From: Marinobacter similis
Lineage (GTDB): Bacteria > Pseudomonadota > Gammaproteobacteria > Pseudomonadales > Oleiphilaceae
DNA length: 64,000 nucleotides
Assembly: GCF_000830985.1 (NCBI RefSeq)
Contig: NZ_CP007151.1
Location: 3,410,001-3,474,000, forward strand
Direction: 5' to 3'
The notes below the pieces were generated by a model. That model saw only the letters and a program-made list of their open reading frames with translations. It was not told where the DNA came from and did no database searches. Shown here one piece after another: positions 39,168 through 51,602 of the stretch; within the stretch, counting starts at the first letter, position 1, and each line of letters opens with the position of its first letter. A program made the translations under genes and the position numbers.

Positions 39168-41783
39168 ATGACCAATAGCGACCCGAGAGCTGGGAACGAC
39201 ATCGACAAACAGAAAGTCGAAGAGTTCCTACAAACCGAATCCGGTGGAAGAGCGACGACAGGCCCTGCTGCCGTTATTCTGTTTGTTGTTCCACTGCTCT
39301 GGTCCCTTTTTCAGCTTTGGATAGCGTCACCGCTTCCTTACATCTTCGAGATGGGCGTCTTCAATTCCACGGAATCGAGATCCATACACCTTGCCTTTGC
39401 GGCGTTTCTGGCGTTTGCAGCTTCCCGATGATTCGCGGAAAGCATTCCAACCATGTGCCCGTGTATGACTGGATTCTTGCGCTGACGGCAGCATTCGCCG
39501 CATCGTACCTGTACATCTTTTACGACCAGCTAGCGACTCGTCCTGGTGCCCCGAACACCCAGGATATGGTGATTGCGCTGGGTGGTCTGGTATTGCTTCT
39601 GGAAGCCACCCGTCGTTCGTTGGGTTTACCACTGACCATCGTGGCTGGTGTATTCATCGTTTATTCTCTGGCTGGCCCCTACATGCCGGACGTTATCTCG
39701 CACAAAGGGGCGAGTCTGAGCAAGCTGGCATCGCACCAGTGGCTTGGCACCGAAGGCGTGTTTGGCGTGGCGCTTGGCGTCTCGACCAGTTTCGTCTTTC
39801 TGTTTGTGTTGTTTGGTGCTCTGCTTGAACGTGCAGGCGCCGGTAACTACTTCATCAAGGTGGCCTATGCGCTGCTGGGCCACATGCGTGGCGGACCCGC
39901 CAAGGCAGCCGTGGTATCCAGTGGCCTCAGTGGCGTGATTTCCGGTTCCTCCATTGCCAACGTGGTGACACTGGTACCTTTACCATTCCGCTGATGAAGC
40001 GGGTGGGCTTCCCTGCCACCAAGGCGGGTGCGGTTGAAGTCGCTGCTTCTACTAATGGTCAGCTGACACCGCCGATTATGGGGGCCGCGGCCTTCCTGAT
40101 GGTGGAGTACGTGGGTATTTCCTACCTCGAGGTCATCAAGCACGCGATCCTGCCGGCAATGATTTCGTATGTCGCTCTGATCTACATCGTTCATCTTGAG
40201 GCCTGCAAGCTCAATATGAAGGGCATCGAGCGTCTGGACCGGCCAACCTTGGCCCAGCGCATGCTGAACTGGGTAGTGATCCTGCTAGGGCTGAGTGTTT
40301 TGACTCTGGTGGTCTATTACGGCATCGGCTGGATGAAAGACTGGCTGGGCGCGGCGGCCATGTGGGTGCTCACGCCCATGCTACTTGCGGCTTACATTGG
40401 ACTGGTCTGGTACGCGACCCGTTTCCCGGCTCTGGAGGAAGATGACCCCGAGCAGGCAATGGGTGAACTGCCACCGGTGGGCCCAACGGTCAAGACCGGG
40501 CTTTACTTCTTGCTTCCGGTAGTGGTCCTGGTCTGGTGCCTGACTGTTGAGCGCTTCTCGCCGCAGTTGTCCGCATTCTGGGCGACGGTGTTCATGATCT
40601 TCATCGTGGTTACTCAGGGCCCGCTCAAGGCGTTCTTCCACAAGCAAGGCGAGTATGGCAACCAGTTGAAGCAGGGTGTGGTCGATCTGGCCCATTCGCT
40701 GGTGACTGGCGCCCGAAACATGGTGGGCATCGGTGTTGCCACTGCGACCGCGGGTATCGTTGTCGGTACAGTTACGTTGACTGGCATCGGGTTGGTAATG
40801 ACCCAGTTCGTGGAGTTCATCTCCGGCGGTAATCTGCTGCTGATGCTGATCTTCACCGCCATCATCAGCCTGATCCTCGGTATGGGGTTGCCGACCACGG
40901 CCAACTACATCGTGGTGTCGACTCTGATGCGCCGGTGATCGTGACTCTTGGTGCGGCCAATGGCCTGTTGGTGCCGCTGATTGCGGTGCATCTGTTCGTG
41001 TTCTACTTCGGCATCCTGGCGGACGATACGCCGCCGGTGGGGTTGGCGGCCTACGCGGCCGCGGCAATATCCGGGGCTGATCCAATACGAACGGGTGTGC
41101 AGGGCTTTACCTACGATATCCGAACCGCGATATTGCCGTTCATGTTCATCTTCAACACTCAGCTATTGCTGATTGGACTGACCGGCTGGATTGACCTGTT
41201 GATTACCATCTTCAGTGCGGTCACGGCGATGCTGGTGTTCTCGGCTGCCACCCAGGGCTACTGGTTTACCAAGACCCGCTGGTGGGAAACCGTGCTGTTG
41301 CTGCTGATCACGTTCACGCTGTTCCGGCCGGGCTTCTGGTGGGATAGGGTCTATCCGCCCACCGAGGACCGTCCAGGCGCAGAAGTGCTTCAGCATGTGG
41401 ACGATGTACCGGCCGATGAGGCCATCATCCTTCAGGCCTCTGGTATGTCCATTGACGGTGAGGAAGTGTCCAAGTACCTGAGGTTGCCATTGCCAGAAGC
41501 GGAAACCCCGTCTGAGCGGCTGGCCGCAGCTGGTCTGGAGGTGTCACCCCAGGGTGAGGAGATGGTGGTTGATTTCGTTAACTTCGGAAGCATCGCCGAG
41601 AAGGCTGGTATCAGCTATGGCTGGAGCATTGACGCGGTCCAGATCCAGAAGGAGCGGCCGCCGAAAGAGCTGATGTTCATTCCGGCTCTGATCCTGCTGG
41701 CTGTGCTTGCCTTCGGGCAGTTGCGACGACGGGCCCGGGAGCGCGCTGAGCCTCAGGGCGCTGAAGGTGCCCAGGGCACCTGA
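39168..41783 (+). CDS. Fused TRAP transporter permease (4TM/12TM), three frameshifts
   Basis: Fused small and large TRAP permease, 872 aa after repair, about 16-18 membrane segments. SGLSGVISGSSIANVV and the GMGLPTTANYIVVSTLMAP and FYFGILADDTPPVGLA stretches are typical of the DctM part of TAXI systems. A hydrophilic C-terminal extension (about 735-850) has a PDZ-like look (FGSIAEKAGISYGWSIDAV). Bases appear lost near 39421 (GCCTTC), 39969 (ACCACT) and 40929 (ATGGCG). It partners the TAXI binding protein. Confidence 0.92.
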
Positions 41784-41799
41784 CGCTAACCTGGTCCGT

Positions 41800-41831
41800 A
41801 AAAACCCGGCATTAACCTGCCGGGTTTTTTT
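41800..41831 (+). terminator. Rho-independent terminator after TRAP permease
   Basis: AAAACCCGGCA-TTAACC-TGCCGGGTTTT stem followed by more T, 17 bp after the stop codon. Confidence 0.94.
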
Positions 41832-41935
41832 CTGGTAGACTCCGGATCGAATCGGCCCGCGGTTTGTATCGCGGAACGCCGTCATCATGTGATCTCTGGT
41901 ATAGATCACCGCTGAGTAACCAATTGGAGCTTTTC

Positions 41936-43860
41936 ATGCCCGTCGTAACTTTGCCGGATGGCAGCCATCGCAGTTTTGCAGAACCCGTAACCGTTCATGA
42001 CGTTGCCGCCGACATTGGCGCAGGTCTCGCCAAGGCCGCATTGGCTGGCCGCGTGAATGGCCAGCTGGTGGATACCAGTTACCGCATTGAAGACGATACC
42101 GAGCTGGCGATTGTTACCGATCGCGACGAAGACGGCGTCGATATTATTCGTCATTCCACCGCCCACCTTCTGGCTATGGCGGTTAAAGAGCTGTTCCCCG
42201 AGGCCCAGGTAACTATTGGCCCTGTGGTCGACAACGGCTTCTACTACGATTTCAAATTCGATCGCCCGTTCACCAATGAAGATCTGTCGCGCATCGAAAA
42301 GCGCATGGAAGAGTTGTCCAAACAGGATATTCCGGTGTCCCGGTCCGTGCTGTCCCGTGACGAGGCGGTGAAGCTGTTTGATGATATGGGCGAAGAGTAC
42401 AAGGTCCGTATTATTGAGGACATTCCGGGTAACGAGGATCTGTCGTTCTACCGCCAGGGCGATTTCATCGATCTGTGTCGTGGCCCGCACGTGCCCAGTA
42501 CTGGCAAGCTGAAGGCGTTCAAGCTCACCAAGGTGGCCGGTGCTACTGGCGTGGTGATACCAACAACGAGCAGCTGCAGCGGGTCTATGGCACCGCGTGG
42601 GGCAACAAGAAGGATCTGAAGGCCTATCTGCACCGCCTGGAAGAGGCGGAAAAGCGGGATCACCGTAAGATCGGCAAAAAACTGAACCTGTTTCATATGC
42701 AGGAAGAAGCGCCAGGTATGGTGTTCTGGCACCCGGACGGCTGGTCGCTGTACCAGGAAATCGAGCAGTACATGCGCGACAAGCTGCATTTTCACGGTTA
42801 CAAAGAGATCAAGACACCGCAGGTGGTCTCCCGTGCGTTGTGGGAAAAGTCGGGTCACTGGGACAAGTTCCACGATGACATGTTCACCACCGAGTCAGAA
42901 AAGCACGATTACGCCATCAAGCCGATGAACTGCCCGTGCCACATTCAGGTGTTCAACCAGGGCCTGAAGAGCTACAAGGACCTGCCGCTGCGGCTGGCCG
43001 AGTTTGGTTCATGTCACCGTAATGAGGCGTCTGGTGCGCTGCATGGTCTGATGCGGGTGCGTGGCTTTACCCAGGATGATGCGCATATCTTCTGCGAAGA
43101 AGATGCGATTCAGGAAGAAGTCTCCCGCTTCATTGATCTTCTGCACGAGGTCTATCAAGACTTCGGTTTTGACCAGATCCTCTACAAGCTTTCCACTCGT
43201 CCCGAGAAGCGGGTAGGGTCGGACGAGGTCTGGGACAAGTCAGAGGCCGCGCTGGAAGAGGCGCTGAACCGTGAGGGCGTTGACTGGGAACTGCTGCCGG
43301 GCGAGGGTGCTTTTTATGGTCCGAAGATCGAATTTTCCCTTAAGGACTGTATCGGACGGGTGTGGCAGTGTGGCACCATTCAGGTCGACTTCTCGATGCC
43401 GGGCCGATTGGGTGCCCAGTTTGTCGCGGATAATTCAGAGCGGAAAACACCGGTCATGCTGCACCGGGCCGTGCTGGGATCGTTCGAGCGTTTCATCGGC
43501 ATTCTGATCGAAGAATACGAAGGCGCGTTTCCGACCTGGCTGGCACCAACCCAGGTGGCGGTACTGAATATTACCGATAATCAGCGTGATTATTGCGAGA
43601 ATCTGGCGAAAAAGTGGGATTCTTTGGGTTATAGGGTTAATGCTGACTTGAGAAACGAGAAGATCGGCTTTAAAATCCGCGAGCATACTCTTAACAAGGT
43701 TCCCTACCTTGTCGTTGTCGGCGATAAAGAAGTCGAGAACAACGCCGTTGCGGTGAGAACCCGCAAAGGTGAAGATTTGGGAACACTATCGCTCGAAGCG
43801 TTCGAACAGCTTTTACAGAAAGAAGTTGAGCGCAAGGGCAACACAAAGACGGAGATCTAA
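41936..43860 (+). CDS. thrS: Threonyl-tRNA synthetase, frameshifted
   Basis: Charges tRNA-Thr. It has an N-terminal TGS domain (about 1-60), the editing domain with the HSTAHLL motif, and a class II catalytic core with [10 protein letters not shown] and the [22 protein letters not shown] motif 2, then an anticodon-binding domain. A C appears lost near 42543 (GTGCCTACTGG read as GTGCTACTGG). Repaired length is 641 aa, normal. ATG at 41936 follows TTGGAGC. It heads the translation-factor cluster. Confidence 0.97.
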
Positions 43861-43862
43861 TT

Positions 43863-44402
43863 ATTAAACAGCGAGCGAATCGGGGTGGGCGTACACCAAA
43901 GGCGCCGATCAATGAGAATATTGACGCAACCGAAGTCCGACTCATCGATGCCGAAGGCAATCAGGTCGGTGTAGTACCAATTGAGGACGCCATCAAGCAA
44001 GCTGAAGAGGCGTCTCTTGACCTGGTCCAGGTTACGGATTCCGATCCGATCGTCTGTAAGATAATGGACTACGGCAAGAAAATCTTCGACGAGAAGAAGG
44101 CCAAGGCGGCTGCCAAGAAAAAGCAGAAGCAGACGCAGGTCAAAGAGCTTAAGTTCCGACCAGGAACTGAAGAAGGGGATTATCAGGTCAAACTACGCAA
44201 CCTGGTACGTTTCCTTGAAAACGGGGACCGCGGCAAAATCACTATTCGCTTCCGTGGACGTGAGATGGCACACCAAGAGATTGGTATGAAACTCATGGGC
44301 CGCATTGAAACGGATATTGAGGAGCTGGCAACGGTTGAGATGCGGCCGAAAATGGAAGGCCGGCAGATGACCATGATTGTGGCGCCCCGAAAAAAGAAGT
44401 GA
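43863..44402 (+). CDS. infC: Translation initiation factor IF-3 with ATT start codon
   Basis: Binds the 30S subunit, prevents premature 50S joining and proofreads start codons. The frame begins ATT-AAA-CAG and yields (M)[19 protein letters not shown], the expected IF-3 N-terminus. No ATG or GTG lies in frame until residue 68, so ATT at 43863 (or the adjacent ATT at 43860 overlapping the thrS stop) is the start. GGAG lies 8 bp before 43863. The rare start lets IF-3 limit its own translation, as known for Escherichia coli infC. Length 179 aa. Confidence 0.95.
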   Translation: MKQRANRGGRTPKAPINENIDATEVRLIDAEGNQVGVVPIEDAIKQAEEASLDLVQVTDSDPIVCKIMDYGKKIFDEKKAKAAAKKKQKQTQVKELKFRPGTEEGDYQVKLRNLVRFLENGDRGKITIRFRGREMAHQEIGMKLMGRIETDIEELATVEMRPKMEGRQMTMIVAPRKKK

Positions 44403-44417
44403 TCCTGTTCGGGTGAT

Positions 44418-44441
44418 AATCCCCCGCGCTTGCGGGGGATT
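44418..44441 (+). terminator. Hairpin between infC and rpmI
   Basis: AATCCCCCGC / GCGGGGGATT, a perfect 10-bp stem with a 4-nt loop, 15 bp after infC. A weak T stretch follows, so it may attenuate rather than end the infC-rpmI-rplT message. Confidence 0.65.
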
Positions 44442-44496
44442 TGTCGTTCAGGGCCACATTTGATGTTCTTAAAAAATAGAATGCGGAGTTTTAAAA

Positions 44497-44688
44497 ATGC
44501 CTAAGATGAAAACCAAAAGCGGAGCCACGAAACGGTTCAAGAAAACCGCCACTGGCTTCAAGCACAAGCAGTCCTTCACCAGTCATATCTTGACCAAGAA
44601 GAGCCCCAAGCGTAAGCGTCAGCTCCGCGGTACCAAGCTGATCGCTAAATCCGATGTGGCTTCCATCAAGCGTATGACCGCGTGCTAA
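44497..44688 (+). CDS. rpmI: 50S ribosomal protein L35
   Basis: Very basic 63-aa protein with the L35 start [16 protein letters not shown] and the [12 protein letters not shown] core. Translation of rpmI and rplT is known to be coupled in enterobacteria. Position between infC and rplT is invariant in gammaproteobacteria. Confidence 0.97.
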   Translation: MPKMKTKSGATKRFKKTATGFKHKQSFTSHILTKKSPKRKRQLRGTKLIAKSDVASIKRMTAC

Positions 44689-44739
44689 TAGCTCGCTAAT
44701 CATTCCTGACAAGGTTTATTAAGGTAGAAGGATTAAAGT

Positions 44740-45093
44740 ATGGCTCGTGTTAAACGTGGTGTGGTAGCACGCCGTCGTCACAAAAAGATTCTCAATCAGG
44801 CCAAAGGTTACTACGGTGCTCGTAGCCGTGTATTCCGTGTAGCCAAGCAAGCGGTTATCAAAGCCGGTCAGTACGCATACCGTGACCGTCGTAACCGTAA
44901 GCGTGCCTTCCGCGCTCTGTGGATCGCTCGTATCAACGCTGGCGCCCGCGCTAACGGTCTGTCATACAGCCGTCTGATCGCTGGTCTGAAAAAGGCTAAC
45001 GTCGAAATCGATCGTAAGGTTCTGGCCGATCTGGCCATGAACGAGCAGCAGGCGTTTGCCGCTGTTGTCGAGAAAGCCAAAGCATCTCTGTGA
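44740..45093 (+). CDS. rplT: 50S ribosomal protein L20
   Basis: Basic 117-aa protein, full length, starting [17 protein letters not shown] with the [16 protein letters not shown] motif. L20 assembles the large subunit early and, in other bacteria, represses its own operon by binding the rpmI leader. It lies 51 bp after rpmI; ATG at 44740. Confidence 0.97.
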   Translation: MARVKRGVVARRRHKKILNQAKGYYGARSRVFRVAKQAVIKAGQYAYRDRRNRKRAFRALWIARINAGARANGLSYSRLIAGLKKANVEIDRKVLADLAMNEQQAFAAVVEKAKASL

Positions 45094-45129
45094 TCGCTTA
45101 AGCTCTTCATCGATTGATGATCGATCCGG

Positions 45130-45193
45130 GCGTCTCATGTCATCATGGAGACGCCTTCTGATAGGGGAAGGGCACGCTCTTCCCCTATTTTTG
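45130..45193 (+). terminator. Two hairpins between rplT and pheS, second one terminator-like
   Basis: First stem GGCGTCTC/GAGACGCC (45130-45156). Second stem ATAGGGGAAG/CTTCCCCTAT followed by TTTTTG (45162-45193). The pair resembles a terminator with an upstream structure and could attenuate pheST. I find no convincing Phe-rich leader peptide in front of it, so a plain terminator with readthrough is also possible. Confidence 0.7.
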
Positions 45194-45243
45194 TTTGTAG
45201 AATTCGTATTTTGTACTCCCATTTCTGGTTTGGAGCAGGGTCA

Positions 45244-46240
<997 letters not shown>

Positions 46241-46299
46241 TACGGCGATTACGGCATTCAAATCAACAGGCGAAACCGCATCAGGACAAGGCATTAACC

Positions 46300-48671
46300 A
46301 TGAAATTCAGTGAACAGTGGCTGCGCGAGTGGGTAAATCCGGCAATCGGAACCCAGGAATTGATGGATCAGATCACCATGGCCGGTCTGGAAGTGGACGG
46401 CTTTGAACCGGTTGCCGGTCAGTTCAGTGGTGTCGTGGTCGGTGAGGTGCAATCAGTGACCCCGCATCCGGACGCCGACAAGCTTCGGGTTTGTCAGGTA
46501 AGCGATGGCACCCAGACGGTTCAGGTAGTGTGTGGCGCACCCAATGTTCGCGATGGGTTGAAGGTGCCTTTTGCGGTTGTTGGCGCGGTCCTGCCCGGCG
46601 ACTTCAAGATCAAGAAGGCGAAGCTTCGTGGCCAGCCGTCCGAGGGCATGCTGTGTTCGGAATCAGAGCTAGGGCTTTCCGAAAGCCACGACGGCCTGAT
46701 GGAGCTGCCTGCGGACGCCCCGGTAGGTCAGGATGTTGCCGACTACCTGAAGCTCAATGACGTCACTATCGACGTTGATCTGACACCCAATCGCAGCGAC
46801 TGCCTTTCCATCAAGGGTATTGCCCGGGAAGTGGGCGTGCTCAATAGCCTGGTGGTTGAAGGTCCGGAGGTGGGCCCGGTTGAAGCGGTGCATTCGGACG
46901 TGCCGGATATTCGTATCGAGGCGACTGCCGGTTGCCCGCGTTACCTGGGTCGGATCCTGCGCAATGTGAATCTGCGCGCGCAGTCGCCGTTGTGGATGCA
47001 GGAAAAGCTGCGCCGCTCCGGCATCCGTTCCATTGACGCCGCCGTGGACGTAACCAACTACGTCATGCTCGAGCTGGGTCAGCCGATGCACGCCTTTGAC
47101 CGCACCGAAATCCAGGGTGGTATCGTTGTGCGGATGGCCAAGCCCGGTGAGAAGCTGGTGCTGCTGGATGGCCAGGAAGTCGAGTTAACCGAGCAGACCC
47201 TGATCATTGCCGACCACGAAAAGCCGGTGGCTATCGCTGGCGTTATGGGTGGTGAGCACAGCGGTGTCAGTGCCCAGACTGGCGACCTGATTCTCGAGTC
47301 GGCTTATTTCGACCCCATTACCCTGGCCGGCAAGGCTCGGGGTTATGGCCTGCATACCGACGCGTCGCATCGGTTCGAGCGCGGTGTGGATTATAAACTG
47401 GCGCGTGAGGCCATGGAGCGTGCCACGCAACTGCTGCTGGAAATCGTTGGTGGTGAACCTGGCGAGATCATTGAAGTGGTCAGCAAGGATGATCTTCCGA
47501 AAGATCACTCCGTGGATCTGCGTGCTACCCGTCTCTACGACGTACTGGGCTGAACATCGATCGCACCACGGTCGAGGAAATCCTGACCCGTCTTGGTTTT
47601 CACATCGACAAACTGCTGAAAGACGGTTGGCGCGTGAGTGTGCCCAGTTTCCGGCCGGACGTTGCCATCGAGGAAGACCTGATCGAGGAAGTTGGTCGGA
47701 TCTTCGGCTACAACAACCTACCAGTCACTGAGCCCACAGGTTCTCTGGGTTTGCGCCAGGAAGACGAAGCCACCCGACCGATCTCGGCGATTCAGAGCTT
47801 CTTTGTCGATAATGGCTACCAGGAGGCAATCACTTACAGCTTTGTGGATCCCAAGGTTCAGCAACTGATCGATCCGGAGCGGGAAGGAATTGCCCTGGCC
47901 AACCCCATCTCTGCAGACCTCTCGGTGATGCGCACCAGTCTCTGGAGTGGCCTTCTCAAGACCGCTGCCTACAACCAGAACCGTCAGCAGCCCCGCATTC
48001 GTCTGTTTGAAACTGGCCTGCGATTCGAGCAGGTGGGAGAGCGGATTGATCAGCAGCAGATGCTGGCCGGTGTCGTCGTGGGTTCGCAATACCCTGAAAA
48101 CTGGGCAAACGGTCGCAGAAACGCGGATTTCTTTGATGTAAAAGGAGATCTGGAAAGCCTGTTCCGTTTGCTTGGCATCGAGATTCAGTTCGTTGGCAGC
48201 CAGCATCCGGCCTTGCACCCGGGTCAGACCGCGGAGCTGCTCCGGGATGGCGAACATGTCGGCTGGTTAGGCACATTGCATCCGCAAGTGCAGAAAAATC
48301 TTGAACTTAATGGCACGATCCTGGTGTTTGAGCTATTCTTGGATTCTATCGTTACCGGTTATGTGCCTAATTTCAAAGAAATTTCGAAATTCCCGGAAGT
48401 TCGCCGGGATTTGGCTATGATTATCGGAAGTGACGTCGCGTTTGCCGATGTCGAGCGTGTAGCCAAAAAACATGCCGGTGAGCAACTGACAGCGTTACGA
48501 GCCTTTGATGTGTACGAGGGCGAGAGTCTGGGTGAAGGGAACCGTAGCCTGGCTCTGAGTCTGTTCTGGCAACATCCGGAACGTACGCTGAATGAAGATG
48601 AAGTTCACTCGCTCTTCAATGGTGTGATAGACGCCTTGAAAGAAGAGCTGGGGGCAACACTGAGGAGTTGA
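46300..48671 (+). CDS. pheT: Phenylalanyl-tRNA synthetase beta chain, frameshifted
   Basis: Non-catalytic and editing subunit, 790 aa after repair. It has the N-terminal EMAP-type OB fold (about 40-150), the B3/B4 editing region (about 200-400), B5 helix-turn-helix domains, and the C-terminal anticodon-binding FDX-ACB domain ([13 protein letters not shown]). A C appears lost near 47550 (GGGCCTGAAC read as GGGCTGAAC), producing a false stop in the middle. ATG at 46300. Confidence 0.96.
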
Positions 48672-48676
48672 GAGAC

Positions 48677-48979
48677 ATGGCGGCTTTGACGAAAGCGGAA
48701 ATGGCTGAGCGGTTGTACGAGGAGTTGGGCCTGAACAAGCGTGAAGCCAAGGAAATGGTGGAAGCTTTTTTCGATGAGATCAGAGGCGCCCTCAGCCATA
48801 ACGAGCAGGTAAAGCTGTCAGGATTCGGGAACTTTGATCTGCGGGACAAGAAACAGCGTCCCGGCCGGAACCCCAAAACCGGTGAAGAAATTCCCATCAG
48901 CGCACGGCGGGTCGTTACGTTTCGCCCCGGGCAAAAACTTAAGCAAAAAGTAGAAGCGTATGCTGGAACCCAGTCATAA
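48677..48979 (+). CDS. ihfA: Integration host factor alpha subunit
   Basis: DNA-bending protein of 100 aa. [18 protein letters not shown] is the usual start, and [20 protein letters not shown] contains the DNA-intercalating beta arm. It forms a heterodimer with IhfB, not in this window. ATG at 48677 is chosen over upstream codons by homology. It overlaps the merR-type gene by 20 bp. Confidence 0.96.
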   Translation: MAALTKAEMAERLYEELGLNKREAKEMVEAFFDEIRGALSHNEQVKLSGFGNFDLRDKKQRPGRNPKTGEEIPISARRVVTFRPGQKLKQKVEAYAGTQS

Positions 48980-49325
48980 CAACGAACTCCCGACCATTCC
49001 GGGAAAGCGATACTTCACCATTGGAGAGGTCGCTGACCTGTGTGCCGTAAAGGCGCACGTCTTGCGTTATTGGGAGCAGGAATTTCCCCAGCTGTCGCCG
49101 GTTAAGCGCCGGGGCAATCGCCGGTATTACCAGCGGGCTGACGTTATCACCATTCGTCAGATCCGCAGCCTGCTCTACGATCAGGGGTACACTATTGGCG
49201 GTGCCAAGCAGAAGCTGAGCAGCCACGAAGTCAAAGACGACACCTCCCAGTACAAGCAGCTGATCCGGCAGATGATCACCGAGCTGGAAGATGTTCTGGA
49301 AGTGCTGAATACCCCGGTAAAGTAG
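48960..49325 (+). CDS. MerR family transcriptional regulator
   Basis: Protein of 121 aa with an N-terminal MerR DNA-binding domain ([21 protein letters not shown], then RRYYQRADV) and a short C-terminal helix, without metal-binding cysteines. This gene always follows ihfA in Pseudomonas and relatives; its regulon is unknown. Start overlaps the end of ihfA by 20 bp. Confidence 0.93.
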   Translation: MLEPSHNNELPTIPGKRYFTIGEVADLCAVKAHVLRYWEQEFPQLSPVKRRGNRRYYQRADVITIRQIRSLLYDQGYTIGGAKQKLSSHEVKDDTSQYKQLIRQMITELEDVLEVLNTPVK

Positions 49326-49339
49326 GGGCGTTCTGAAAG

Positions 49340-49375
49340 AAAAACCGAGCTGGCGCAGGCCACCTCGGTTTTTTT
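49340..49375 (+). terminator. Rho-independent terminator after merR-type gene
   Basis: AAAACCGAG / CTCGGTTTT stem with a 14-nt loop and a run of seven T, 15 bp after the stop codon. It ends the thrS-to-merR cluster. Confidence 0.9.
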
Positions 49376-49599
49376 GTGTCTTTTTTGCGATCTCGACTTT
49401 GTATTGGCGCTTAACCAAAATCCGAGCCAAACTTTCTTTGTCTGACCAAGGCAACATCGGACAAAAAACGGCGTACCCCGATTGATCCACGAGAGGCCGG
49501 CCCAGTGAGAATAGGGCGGCTGATCAGCGCAGCATTTTGGTCGAGGTAATCAATATAGTCGTGACACGCGTCCTGCGAAGGTCTGCGAACGATGGAAAA
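49376..49599. other. Gene-free spacer before the atypical binding-protein gene
   Basis: This 224-bp spacer holds no recognised gene. A 77-codon minus-strand frame crosses it (49411-49644), but its start lies inside the next gene and its product matches nothing I recognise. The composition changes here from typical chromosome to more AT-rich DNA. Confidence 0.4.
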
Positions 49600-50569
49600 A
49601 TGAAAACGATGTTTCTTGCCCGGTTCAAAGCCGCGATCGTTCATCCACGAAGCTTCTATACAGGTTGGCTGATTGTGTGCCTGTACGCTGGCATCGCCTC
49701 TTCTACGACGGCAACGTTGGCTGAGCCAGGAAGCGAGACATCAGGGCAGGGCGGTTATTCTGCGTCAACTCAATACCTCTTCACTGAGGACATCGAGGAG
49801 CTCACGGAGGGGCATACCCTTGAAGACTCGGCCGACCGATTTGGTCGACCATTATCAGCGAGCGTTCCAGCGCGGCCAACCATCAATTTGGCAGCGCCTG
49901 AAAATGGATTTGTTCAAGATATTTCAGTCAGAATACTACGAAAAGCTTACGATAAATTGGGTTATCAGCTTGTCGTCCATGAATTACCAAATCTTCGCTC
50001 ATTGATATCCGTGAACAATGGCCAATACGATGGTGAAGTTTCACGTATTGCTAATCTCAGCTCAATCTACCCTAATTTACACGCTGTACCAGCAGCAATA
50101 AACGTCATTAATATTGTTGCACTAGGACAGCTGGATAGCGCCAAGATCCACAGAATAGAAGATATTCGCGACGATCCATTGTGTGTAAGAGGGATTATAA
50201 TAATAGAGAGGTTAGTCAGTGCAAATCGCATTGAATGCCATTTTGTTGTCAACGTAAATCAGGCGCTAACGATGGTGCGTCTGGGGAGAGCTAAATACGC
50301 TCTCCTTCCTGAAACCAATTCGAGAATCTCTCTTTCACACACCCCAGTTCGAAACTTCAGATCGTGAGCCCTGTGCTCCATTCAGAAGCGCTTTACCATT
50401 ATCTGCATGAAAAAATCTCAGCCTCGTCGAACCACTCGATAAGATATTAAGTGAGATGCGTTTGAGTGGAGAAGTAGACCAAATACGCTCCGATTATCTT
50501 GATAGCATATTAAGTCCGGCTGGTATGGGTTTTGACGACCTCAAGCATCGACCTATTCAGTCAGAGTAG
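49600..50569 (+). CDS. Extracellular solute-binding-like protein (PBPb type), two frameshifts
   Basis: Repaired protein of 323 aa with an N-terminal membrane or signal segment (GWLIVCLYAGIASS, about 22-35) and a periplasmic-binding-protein fold (INLAAPENGFVQDISVRILRKAYDKLG, then YDGEVSRIANL, LPETNSRIS). Bases appear lost from A runs near 50353 and 50415, after which the frame continues to a stop at 50569. The DNA is noticeably more AT-rich with rarer codons than its surroundings, suggesting recent acquisition. No transporter genes adjoin it in the same orientation. Function unknown. Confidence 0.65.
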
Positions 50570-50648
50570 AGCGCAGGATTTCCAGGTCAGTGCGGCCGAA
50601 GTTGCATTCTTGACGGTCATTCTGGGGCTCGGTGCAGGTCGAGTTCTG

Positions 50649-51598
50649 TCAGATCGAGGTTGTCATGAAATCCGGGTAGATGCCCGAACGGCGGATACAT
50701 TCCTGAATGTCCATGCCTTTTAAGGCGCCGTGACCGGTCACCAGCAGCGTGGACATTCCGGCTGCCTGACCGCCCAGGATATCGGTATGCAAGGTATCTC
50801 CGACCATCAGAACCCGCGCCGGGGCAATGCCCGGGAGCCTGGCCAGCGCGGCCTCAAAGGCGGTGGCGAAGGGTTTGCCAAAGAACTCAAGGCTGGCGCC
50901 GGTTGCGGTGGCCGCCAGATGGGAGAAATACCCCGGTTCCAGTGTCAGCAGGTCGCCCCTGGGGGCGACAAGGTCCGGATTGGCAACCTTTACAGGTCTG
51001 GGCCGACGAGTGAGGCTATTGGTTAACCGGTGCTGCAGGGTCTCATTCCAGCCTTCGCTGCTCAAAAAAATGAAGCCATCCAGTTGATCCAGGGTCGCCT
51101 CGTCGACGTCGGCACGGATGGCTCGCAGTGAGTGGCGCGGCAATGGCAAGGACTCTGGTTCTGACTGCTCCGGGGCAATCACGCCCCAAGTGCCGCTGTT
51201 TGGCGTTTGCTCAAGTGTTGTTCCAGCAACCAGCGGCTGGAAATCACTGTTTCTTCATCCAGGTTAAAGCCCATGCGCTGGTACTTTACGGCCAGTGCCG
51301 GGTGGCTTGCTGTGGCGGCGTTCGACAACACCAGAACCGTTTTGTTGTCAGCCTGCAGGCGCGCCAGCCGATCGAGGGCTCCGGGTATGACACTGGGCCC
51401 GGTATTGAGCACACCAAAGGCATCAAAGACAAAGGCGTCGAATTCGTTCATCAGTGGGGCCAACGAATCCACAAGGCGGGGTTGGGTTCGTCGAGCCGAG
51501 GCGCTCGGCAGCCGCTCCCTGATGCTCTCGTACTGCTCGAACGCCCAGGCGGGTGTGGGCTGGATGCCGGCGAAAGATGTGGGGTGCTGATCGATCAT
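50649..51598 (-). CDS. HAD-superfamily hydrolase (subfamily IIA), frameshifted
   Basis: Repaired protein of 316 aa. Motif I is FVFDAFGVLNTG with two Asp, motif II lies in VLSNAATA, and motif IV is MVGDTLHTDILGG. Subfamily IIA enzymes are often sugar-phosphate or phosphonate-related phosphatases. A G appears lost near 51185 (GGGG run). It starts 5 bp after phnE2, so it belongs to the transporter operon, and may release phosphate from the imported compound. The raw frame falsely fuses it to the permease. Confidence 0.83.
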
Positions 51599-51602
51599 GG
51601 GC

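Noticed and set aside
49411..49644. Minus-strand frame of 77 codons
   Set aside because: It starts inside the atypical binding-protein gene and has no recognisable product or clear ribosome site.
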